A stretch of 64,000 nucleotides of DNA. Source: Paramecium octaurelia (Eukaryota; Ciliophora; Oligohymenophorea; Peniculida; Parameciidae). Location: NCBI GenBank assembly GCA_905182995.1, contig CAJJDP010000156.1, positions 186,001 to 250,000 on the forward strand, in the 5' to 3' direction. The stretch's first letter is position 1. Every line of letters starts with the position of its first letter. Positions 54,508 to 64,000 of this stretch are shown one piece after another. Below the pieces are notes generated by a model. The model did not search any database, was not told the DNA's origin, and worked only from the letters and a program-made list of their open reading frames with translations. Position numbers and translations under genes: made by a program.

Positions 54508-55406
54508 TTTAAAATAGGGCCATTCGAATCTCGATTCCCCATTAAACAGTCTGAATAAGAAGTTCTGCAGTAGAGAAATATTCAAAATCACTTTTCAGAG
54601 GTGATTATGAAATTTAAGATTCTCATGAATACTTCACCTCCTTTTTCTGCAAATATCTTATTAATATATCATTTCTCAGATATTATTCATTCTGAAAAAT
54701 CAAAAATAAATTAAAATTCTATAAATCCATTGTTTTCAAAAAATAAAAAATAATTTTTATCCTTATATTAAGCAGGAAAATATTTATAATTAAAATAACT
54801 TAGATATGGTTAGAAAATCATTTTGAGAAGGTTGAAACTGATAATAGGTCTAGAATAAGTTGAGGGTGCACTTATAAAACTTCGATGCGGATCACTACTT
54901 AATATCATCTTCTTTCATCTCGTACTTCTTCTCCCTGTTTGATCATTCTAATCTTATTTGAATAATTTTTGAAAAGTTGTACTCATTTTTAACTATTCAA
55001 ATATTAATACTTATACTTATAATATAAGTATTGAGCGTTATATAAATAATATAATATACTTAAAGAGATGAAACCCTTACGTATACAACAATCAATATCT
55101 TTTTTTGAAAAAGAATTAATTATCGATCATTTGATTAACTCTACAAAGAATAGCAATTCTTAGGAGATTATGAATAGTATTATAATATATCGTTTTAGTG
55201 AAGAAATGAAAAAATAAATATTGAATATTAAAATATAACTTTAATCATTTTCGAATTGTGACAAGGTTAGAATCAACTGTTTGAACTTTAAGAAATATTA
55301 TTTTAAATGAAAATAATAAAATGCTATTGAAAATAATAATTTAATTAGAATCATTTTTTTAAGTTTAAATTAATACTATAAGCTTGCATATCAATAATAA
55401 TGTATC
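54508..55406. other. AT-rich region, probable 5' exon and nothing else clear
   Basis: The part up to about 54735 seems to hold the 5' exon of the preceding minus-strand gene. From there to 55406 there is a slightly GC-richer patch around 54830-54960 (minus-strand MIKQGEEVRDERR then TGA) but no frame that I can support. The remainder is plain AT-rich DNA. Confidence 0.4.
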
Positions 55407-56673
55407 TCAAAATTCATCATCATTTTAGATCTCATTTTGTAAATTTCCACAACTTTGAAAATCCTCATAATCAGCTATTAAATCACCAAATTAGTCTCTT
55501 TATTCACTCATCTCTTTCTCTTTTCGACCTTAGCCAACATACCAATGTCCAAATCCTCTTTTCGCATACAATATATCAAACTTACGAGTTAATAATTTAA
55601 ATCTACTCACAATTGAAGCATCATTAGAAAAGAAGGTTCCAGTTTGTTTCATTTATGCTAGTTCAGGTAATACTTAGTAATTGGATGATTGACATTAAAA
55701 TATATTTGGACTTTAGCCAAAGTAATTTTCAAAATTTTTTAGTGTTAAATCAAATTTACCATAAAAAGAGTTCAATTATTTTTACCTAAATAATAACGCA
55801 GTAGAAATATAATTAGGACTTTTAGGACATTGATATAATTTTTACTCTACTTTTGTGAAATATTTGATAAATTATTCTTGTTTTAATTCGTTTCTAGTGT
55901 AATCATTTATTAAAGTCATTTAGCCATATGATGGAATTAAAAAATGCATCTAAGGATAAGGGCACAAATTTGATAAAAATTTAGAATTATCACTGTTGTT
56001 AAACCTTCTTAATCCAGTATATGAACTAATTATTTGAGAAACCACATTATTTAAATGTTGATAATCAACAAAGTCCAAACCTAATTGATGATCAATAACA
56101 TTGACTAATTGTCAAATATTGTAATGCTGTAAAAGTTCTCTATCAGGACTTGACTTGAGTTAATAGTATTATAAATTTCTACAGTACTATTACACATTTC
56201 TGAAGATGGGAAAATCATAAATCCGTGTATTTTTACCTTCAGTTTCACATATTATGTTATATAATATACTAATCTACATAAAATCCTGACCCAGTTCCTC
56301 CACCTATTGAATTTGTTATTACTATTTCTTCTAATCGATCCATCGTTTCTATTTTTTTTCTAATATAATCTAATGCTTCAAACAAAATCTTATCTCCAAC
56401 ACTATACCACCCTCGATAATAAGTCGATGCATCCTCTTTTGCATGTAAAAATGAGTTATTCTTAAATTTTATTGATGTATTCTTTTAGACTTCATGTATT
56501 ATTCTATCATCTGTATCTAAGAAAAGTGCTTATGGATAATAAATCCCATCAACTTCTTCATAAATATAATTCTTCTGAGTTGTTTCGTTGTATTCTTTTT
56601 CATACAATTTCCATAACATTTCACCAATCTTTACTCCAGCCCCTCCAACTTGAATATGCAAAGAAGAAGACAT
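55407..56673 (-). pseudogene. Divergent alpha-like tubulin with two frame breaks
   Basis: Minus strand, ATG 56673 to TGA 55407, 1267 nt. The product follows alpha-tubulin from end to end: VGGAGVKIGEMLWKLYEKEY at the N-terminus, the GTP-binding signature SIGGGTGSGF, FPSSEMCNSTVEIYNTINSS, NNVVSQIISSYTGLRRF, and the C-terminal KFDILYAKRGFGHWYVGQGR. But the frame shifts by one base just after GGGTGSG (near 56280) and again near 56105, with no room for introns. The tail lacks the polyglutamylation-type run and the usual terminal Tyr. Either an inactivated copy of one of the divergent Paramecium tubulins, or base errors at a contig end. Confidence 0.8.
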
Positions 56674-57479
56674 CTAAAGATAATAAATTTTTAAATGGTG
56701 AATAATTTTTGATAGTAAATAAGACTTAAATTGAACAGAGATTATAACATTTCCATACGTCTTTTCTACTAATTTTTATAACAATTTATAGAGGACATGA
56801 TATCTTCTATTCTACTTAGCGGATTTTAATCGTTATTTTTATAAATGAATAAGTATTATCCTAACTTAATTTCAATAATTAATTAGTATTGGTTCGCTTC
56901 ATAAATAATTATATATGATTAAGACATCGGAATGCAATTAAGATAAATGATAATAATAATTGAAAATTATAATATGGATGTAGCTAATTTTAGATTTCAC
57001 AAACTTTTGGAGGTAATCTATGTAGGAATAAATGTATTTCACTAAAAAAATTTAAAGTTATTTGTTCTCGAAAGAGTTTTCTTAAAGTAAAAAAAAAAGA
57101 AGATTTATAATCTGTTGGTGTGATTTTATTATATTTCTATCAATTGCGAAATTACTATCTTTTGAGATTTTTTAAACTAAAGTTAAGTTTCTGCGTAATA
57201 AAGAAACAATTTGTCTAAATAATTGGAGAAGATTTAATTTAATGTAAATTAGAATATTATTTTAATAGAATTCTAATTAATGAATGTTGATTAAGAATCC
57301 ATTTGAAAGATTCAGTTTAGATTAAGATGGAACATCAATGAACTAATAGCCAGTGACCACACAGCAATTAAGTTGAACAGATCTTAATATCAAGAATTAG
57401 TTAAAATGCTTTAACAAACCTGACAAGGAACCAGAAAATAACTTCTATCATGTGTAAATTCTAGCTAGCAAGTTGGGCT
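56674..57479. other. AT-rich region with a possible broken short frame
   Basis: Mostly AT-rich and empty. At 57277-57470 the plus strand reads MLIKNPFERFSLDQDGTSMN, then a TGA, then in the same frame TDLNIKNQLKCFNKPDKEPE and NNFYHVQIL. This looks like a small gene or gene start broken by one stop codon; I could not find an intron that removes it. No other feature is visible. Confidence 0.35.
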
Positions 57480-60252
57480 ATTAATATAATTAATCTTAGA
57501 TTGTAATAAATTCTTACTATTGCATCTACACAATATTGACAAGGAAAATAACAATAAATACATATGGTATCATCAACATTTAAAGTGTTTATAATACATC
57601 GATATTTGATTATTACCAACAAAATATGAAGAGTGAGTCCTACTCTTTTCAAAATATCATTTTAAGTCAACATGTTTGACAATCAGAATAAATAGCCAAA
57701 TTTCATTTATTGTCTTGTTGGTTGATTTTATACTTTATATTTAAATTTTCTTTTTAAATTTTAGTTTTATGTTTAAACTGAGTTAATTTGATTTTTCAAT
57801 CCATAATTAGAATTTGATAAATCCTTTAGAAAATGGAGTCAAGACAATTTAAAAAATGGAATTACATATTACTTAATAAATTTATAAACTTAATTAAGTA
57901 TCATTATCTTTATCCTAAATATATTTTATGTTACGGAATGAATAATTAGAGCATCGCTAATCACAAACTGATAACACAAAATGAATTAAAAAGTGATAAA
58001 TGTACAAGTGATACCTTAAGTAGAAGAATAAAATAAAAGACCTAGGAGAACTTTCGCTTATGGAGATAATTTAGTAGTAACAGAAGTACTGATAAAAACT
58101 GAATTGGCTAGCTCATCAAAGTCTGACTGTTTCAAAAATATAAATTTGTAAAACAGAATTTGGTAATTGATTGTATTTATATCTGAAATTTAACCATATT
58201 CTCCAATGAATCGAAAATTATTTGAGAATGCAAAATCTAGCAAGAATAGGTTTCTATTGTTTAAGTTACCCTAAACTCTACGATTACAAAAGGTTGCTGC
58301 CAATAATAAAACTAAAATTAATAGATTAGTTTTAACATTATTAATTACGTTTAGGTATATTGAATTAAAATGAGGTTTCTTGAAGTAAGCATACTGGAAT
58401 TGAAATTACAAAAACGCCTACAAGTCCAAAGAAAATATGAGTCTTACTTTTGTAGTCAAAATAGGTAAATCACTTAAAATTTGGAAAGTTGAGCTTAGTT
58501 CAATAAAATTAATATGTCTTTTACATTTGCTAAAAATTAGAATGGGGCTATTGTATCAAGTTTAAAATAGTCAAATAATTAATTAGTTTCCCATGCATAA
58601 ATTTAGATTTAAATTATCATCTGGGAAAGAAGTAAATAAATAATAATGAAATAAATAGTTTTGTTATTATAATTTATACACAAAAGGAATTTAGAATGGC
58701 TAACTTTTGATTATGAATTGCATCGACAAGATATTATCAAACCTAGATAATGGGTTTTAGACTAAGTTTATTAAAGAGAACGAATTAATTTGGATTGCCG
58801 GTAGTTGAAATTGGATATACCTCTAGTAGGTTTGATTCTTTATTCACCTCCATTTAAATAAGGTTNATTAATATAATTAATCTTAGATTGTAATAAATTC
58901 TTACTATTGCATCTACACAATATTGACAAGGAAAATAACAATAAATACATATGGTATCATCAACATTTAAAGTGTTTATAATACATCGATATTTGATTAT
59001 TACCAACAAAATATGAAGAGTGAGTCCTACTCTTTTCAAAATATCATTTTAAGTCAACATGTTTGACAATCAGAATAAATAGCCAAATTTCATTTATTGT
59101 CTTGTTGGTTGATTTTATACTTTATATTTAAATTTTCTTTTTAAATTTTAGTTTTATGTTTAAACTGAGTTAATTTGATTTTTCAATCCATAATTAGAAT
59201 TTGATAAATCCTTTAGAAAATGGAGTCAAGACAATTTAAAAAATGGAATTACATATTACTTAATAAATTTATAAACTTAATTAAGTATCATTATCTTTAT
59301 CCTAAATATATTTTATGTTACGGAATGAATAATTAGAGCATCGCTAATCACAAACTGATAACACAAAATGAATTAAAAAGTGATAAATGTACAAGTGATA
59401 CCTTAAGTAGAAGAATAAAATAAAAGACCTAGGAGAACTTTCGCTTATGGAGATAATTTAGTAGTAACAGAAGTACTGATAAAAACTGAATTGGCTAGCT
59501 CATCAAAGTCTGACTGTTTCAAAAATATAAATTTGTAAAACAGAATTTGGTAATTGATTGTATTTATATCTGAAATTTAACCATATTCTCCAATGAATCG
59601 AAAATTATTTGAGAATGCAAAATCTAGCAAGAATAGGTTTCTATTGTTTAAGTTACCCTAAACTCTACGATTACAAAAGGTTGCTGCCAATAATAAAACT
59701 AAAATTAATAGATTAGTTTTAACATTATTAATTACGTTTAGGTATATTGAATTAAAATGAGGTTTCTTGAAGTAAGCATACTGGAATTGAAATTACAAAA
59801 ACGCCTACAAGTCCAAAGAAAATATGAGTCTTACTTTTGTAGTCAAAATAGGTAAATCACTTAAAATTTGGAAAGTTGAGCTTAGTTCAATAAAATTAAT
59901 ATGTCTTTTACATTTGCTAAAAATTAGAATGGGGCTATTGTATCAAGTTTAAAATAGTCAAATAATTAATTAGTTTCCCATGCATAAATTTAGATTTAAA
60001 TTATCATCTGGGAAAGAAGTAAATAAATAATAATGAAATAAATAGTTTTGTTATTATAATTTATACACAAAAGGAATTTAGAATGGCTAACTTTTGATTA
60101 TGAATTGCATCGACAAGATATTATCAAACCTAGATAATGGGTTTTAGACTAAGTTTATTAAAGAGAACGAATTAATTTGGATTGCCGGTAGTTGAAATTG
60201 GATATACCTCTAGTAGGTTTGATTCTTTATTCACCTCCATTTAAATAAGGTT
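57480..60252. repeat. Unmerged contig overlap, 1386 bp x2 around N at 58866
   Basis: 57480-58865 and 58867-60252 are the same, offset 1387, with a single N between them. Geometry matches the overlaps in the antigen gene. The sequence is AT-rich, with one possible small gene. I treat it as one stretch present twice. Confidence 0.88.
57981..58373 (+). CDS. Small hypothetical protein (duplicated at 59368-59760 by the contig overlap)
   Basis: ATG 57981 to TGA 58371: 130 codons with ciliate-code glutamines. The first 45 residues look protein-like (MNQKVINVQVIPQVEEQNKR, FAYGDNLVVTEVLIKTELAS), the rest is less convincing, and a 26-nt GT...AG stretch around 58350 would instead lead into FLEVSILELKLQKRLQVQRK. 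No domain is recognised. In AT-rich DNA with a single stop codon a frame of this length can arise by chance, so confidence is low. Confidence 0.35.
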
Positions 60253-61275
60253 TGAAAACAATACATTAGTCTATTCTATTTTATATAAAAAAAGTATTTC
60301 AAATTCAAAAAGCATAATTAATTTTAATTATTATTATTATTATTCTATTTAACATAAAAATAACTCAATCATTCAGTTAAAAGCTTTGCAATTATTTTTT
60401 CCAATCTATTACATTAGTTTTTTGGTTATTGTATTTACTAATTATTATTGAAGATGCCTCTTAGATTTATTAAAAACTCTGAAATATGGAAATTGGAATG
60501 GAAATTTATTATATGGCGGTATGAAAGATTACATTAGTGGGTCCTACAGATTTTAGGGTACAGGTAGAACAGCTAATTAAAATTATTGGGGAGAAATTTG
60601 TATATTGAATTTTAATTCATTTCTTCTATCTCGTTAAAGTAATTATTGATAAAAGTAGTTTAACCAAAGTTTCCGTTGTTCATCCTACTGATAACCTTAT
60701 TTGTATGCTTTGCTATAAGAAGTTCTAGAGGGGGTAATATCAAATCTAAAAATTCGTTAGGTAAGCATTTAGGAAATCCACAAACCTTTTTAAAGCTAGA
60801 TTTATATAATTTTTATAAGCGTTGAAATATGTTTTTGTATTTCTAGGTTGGGATTGAAGGACAAANAATAAAAAAAAATTAATTTTAATTGATATAAACT
60901 TTTTTTTATAATAAGAAAAAGAATTTTATTTAATCGAATATACACTGATCACCCATTTGATACCTATAAATTAATTTAAATCTTTTTTTAAGAATTAAGA
61001 AATAATTTGAATCATAAAATAAGAATCTATGAGAATGATTTATTAAATTCAAGTTCATTAACAATTGTAGAGATGCAATTGATAATTATGATTATACTGT
61101 TAAGGAAATTCTATAAATGATATTTTCAATTTTAAGTCAAATTAATCACAAAGATGTGAGAATCAATAAATAATATTCCAAACAAAAACAAAAGATACTA
61201 ATAAATTTCAACATTAATTAGATTCATAATATTTATTGAAAAATAATATGATTGGAATTTTATAGCATGTTTACA
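60253..61275. other. AT-rich region with a decayed coding-like patch and a contig break
   Basis: A plus-strand patch at 60470-60620 reads NGNLLYGGMKDYISGSYRFQ and GTGRTANQNYWGEICILN, probably the relic of a gene. A single N at 60866 marks another contig join; here I see no duplicated flank. From 60867 to the stop of the next gene the DNA is AT-rich and empty. Confidence 0.4.
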
Positions 61276-63813
61276 TCATAATTCAACCTCTGATATATAT
61301 TCTAAATTCTTTGTATTTTATTTTATTTTTATGCAAAATACTAATAACAGTACGACTATTATTGAAAGCAAAATATAAACCCATCTTCTAAAGTTAAAAT
61401 TAAATGATTTAGGCAAATGGAATGTTACATTATAAGTTCCAGATGAATACACATTTTCACAATAGATAGAAACATTAATTTCATTGTTACTTGTAAAAAC
61501 AATTTTGGTTAAGTTCCATGTACTTATTGCTTATGAATATATTGAGTTATTAAAAAATGATAAGATAATTCCAATATTCTAGGGGTTGGTCTTATTTACA
61601 ATCATTGCTTTTTAAACTGATGTTGTATTAAACTAACCTAACATTAAAATTGGCTCAAATGGATTTTGTAGTTCTGCTAAATTAGCAAGTTAATAAATTC
61701 CAACAAAGTAATCATTGAAAAAATATTAAAATTATTGCATCAAAATGCCCTCTGAATATACTATGTAACCATCATTGATTAAATTATAATTTGGAATGGT
61801 TTAAATAACTGAGGCCAGGACAGGCGAACCCAAAATCTATTCCATAATTACTCTGATCTTTATTATGAAACTGAGATTACTATTGCTTACTATCAAAATT
61901 ATATTATGACCTTCAGTCTGTAAAATCAAAAGGTTATAAATTATCTCAGACACCAAAAAACAACCAAATTATTAATTGCAAATTTATAACTGGTAAGAAA
62001 CTATGGATGATAACTAAATGGAATTAACTGAAACAAACATCATTTGATAATAGAGCTAAAATCCATTAGTCATGAATAATATTATTGTGTTTGATTAAAA
62101 ATCAAAAGAATTGGATTACAATAAACCAATATCAAAATCTTGACACATGCTTTTGTTATTTTTATAAACAGATAATTGTTATAAGCTGCTGTTAAATGAG
62201 TTAATCCAATACAATTCCTAACTTTTATTATTGAGCATAGCCAAAATAAATATTTAGTCTAATAAGCAGCTTATTTTTTAAATTTTTTAAAATGTTTAGT
62301 TAAATTAGATATGATTGAATTTTGATACAATACCGGAAGTATTTAATGTAAAAGTTAGCCAATACTAAGAAATATCATTGTAACAGATTGAATATAAATT
62401 GTTTTGATTAGATGTTGATATCAAACATTCATTAAAATTTAGATATGAGTAACTAAAATTTGATAGGATAGTCAAATCACCGTTAAGAATTTGAATAGTT
62501 TCATTATTCTATAAAGCAAAAAATTAGTTATTGATAGAGGTTATTAATGTGTAATTGTCAGTATTATTTGAAATTTATAATCTTGAAGGTTAATCTACAT
62601 AACAATATTAAGGGGAAATGCATTAACAATCACTGACTTGTCTATCTATGATTAAACTGATAGGATATTAGATTGCAATTGAATTAATCTCAGATGACTA
62701 ATTTATAGGCCTAAGTATTAAATTATCTTAAGTAAGTTGAATTTGCTACTGTTTTTGATTCTAAAAAGTTGTGAAATTTGATAAATAAGAAATACTTTCA
62801 TTAGGAGTTTGGTAGACAGATTTTGGATTTATTCCTGAAACTACAGAATAATTATATATCACTTAAGGGTAGGTTTTTGTGTAGTATACGTCTGGATTGC
62901 CTCCATCAAAAGAAGAATTGAATATTTAGAAATTATTAAGATTGAAAAAACTATTGTTATAAAAAAGTACTGCAGAGTTAAAATTGTCTTGCATCAAAAA
63001 AATAGCTGAAGTGCATACTATTGGTGATGCCAATTCGAGGATATAATAGAAACTCATATGCTGTGGTAAAGAAGGATTATAAATATAAACGGTATAATTA
63101 CTAAAAGTCACATAAAAGTACTAATTATCAGATTATATAATCATATTATTATCAAATTTTACACTATACATGCTTTTTGAATAATAATATTTAGGTAAAT
63201 TGTTATAGTTCCAAACTTTGAAACAAATATTCTGATCATTATTGCAAATGTATGATAAAATGAGTTATTAGTTTACTAAATTTATTTATTAAATTTTGAA
63301 ATTTACTTAAATCACTGAAATAGGGGTTGGAATGTTATTTTAACCTATTGAAACTATGATAACTTCATTGATATTATTGATAAATAGTAAAGAAGATAAC
63401 AATTAAGTATTCATAACAATTTATATTGGATTAAATTGAATATTTTTGAAAAGCTTATTTATTAATTATTAATTTAATGTAACAATATTTGTGTAATCTA
63501 AAGATAGTATTTAGATTTCTTTATTTAGATATAAAATTATAATATATTGATAAGCTACAAGAAAATCTGAGAATACTTCTTAAAATGTAAAATTCGATTA
63601 TTCAATATTATGTTGACTGTTATAGTAAAATTTAAACAAGTAAATTGTCGAATTTTCTTTTAACCCTGCTATTACCATCATAGGTTATGAACTATATGCA
63701 GTCTATAATTAATCTGCATTGATAGAAATTTATGATGAATTTTTAATAGAGCATTAATAGGGTGATTTTTAATTTGGTTGATAGCAATAATTATAATCAA
63801 GCGATGAACCATT
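61276..63813 (-). CDS. Large type I membrane protein, 3' part (5' end in assembly gap)
   Basis: A minus-strand frame of 846 codons, open from the N gap at 63814 to TGA 61276, without introns. The ectodomain is rich in Asn, Gln, Ile and Tyr with many N-glycosylation sequons (NYTV, NNSF, NNTD, NETI), some paired cysteines (SDCQCISPQYC), and beta-strand-like spacing. Near the C-terminus a membrane span (WVYILLSIIVVLLLVFCIKI) is followed by a 20-residue tail. Architecture resembles the 1745-aa glycoprotein at 22542-27855, but I see no clear sequence similarity. Family not recognised. The missing 5' end should carry a signal peptide. Confidence 0.82.
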
Positions 63814-64000
63814 NNNNNNNNNNNNNNNNNNNNNNNNNNNNNNNNNNNNNNNNNNNNNNNNNNNNNNNNNNNNNNNNNNNNNNNNNNNNNNNNNNNNNNN
63901 NNNNNNNNNNNNNNNNNNNNNNNNNNNNNNNNNNNNNNNNNNNNNNNNNNNNNNNNNNNNNNNNNNNNNNNNNNNNNNNNNNNNNNNNNNNNNNNNNNNN
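63814..64000. other. Assembly gap (run of N)
   Basis: 187 Ns to the end of the window; the gap may extend further. It truncates the large membrane protein gene on its left. Confidence 0.99.

Noticed and set aside
60310..60350. ATT microsatellite (about eight units) as a meaningful repeat
   Set aside because: Short simple-sequence runs are expected in DNA of this base composition.

Overview
The window reads as somatic (macronuclear) DNA of a ciliate, almost certainly Paramecium (aurelia group likely, by inference). Genes only make sense if TAA and TAG encode glutamine and TGA is the sole stop. Introns are tiny: about 48 were placed by eye, nearly all 19-31 nt, GT...AG with TAG, CAG or AAG ends. 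Intergenic DNA is very AT-rich, genes are packed head-to-tail with gaps of tens of bases, and there are large cysteine-periodic surface (immobilisation) antigen genes. For most intron-containing models, summed exon length is an exact multiple of three, which I used as an internal check.

Layout. 1-1297: contig junction plus the 5' part of a minus-strand surface antigen gene. 2165-36607: a dense, ordinary gene-rich block: coiled-coil proteins, deoxyhypusine hydroxylase, a GyrI-like effector-binding protein, a 2235-aa BEACH-WD40 protein, a trichocyst matrix protein, a laforin-like CBM20 phosphatase, a RINGv-FHA protein, the inner-arm dynein light chain p28, a 1745-aa type I membrane glycoprotein, a UBC9-like E2, a possible VPS10/sortilin remnant, an acyl carrier protein lacking the phosphopantetheine serine, an HTH protein, a mitotic cyclin and a RanBP2 zinc-finger protein. 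37903-38727: a minus-strand hypothetical. 38964-49640: one surface antigen gene, inflated by two unmerged contig overlaps; collapsed it is 7611 nt (2536 aa). 50166-51080: a second copy of an antigen 3' end with different downstream DNA. 51081-61275: AT-rich DNA with remnants, including a frameshifted alpha-like tubulin. 61276-63813: the 3' part of another large type I membrane protein running into an N gap (63814-64000).

How the parts fit. The block 2165-36607 is a mix of housekeeping, ciliary (p28), secretory (trichocyst matrix protein) and regulatory genes with no operon logic. The outer parts (surface antigens, decayed copies, large membrane proteins, contig breaks) look like a subtelomeric or otherwise repeat-prone region (inference). 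Single Ns at 461, 41957, 47044, 50165 and 58866 each sit between duplicated stretches; four pairs are exact and best explained as unmerged contig overlaps, while the one at 50165 diverges downstream and points to two paralogous loci.
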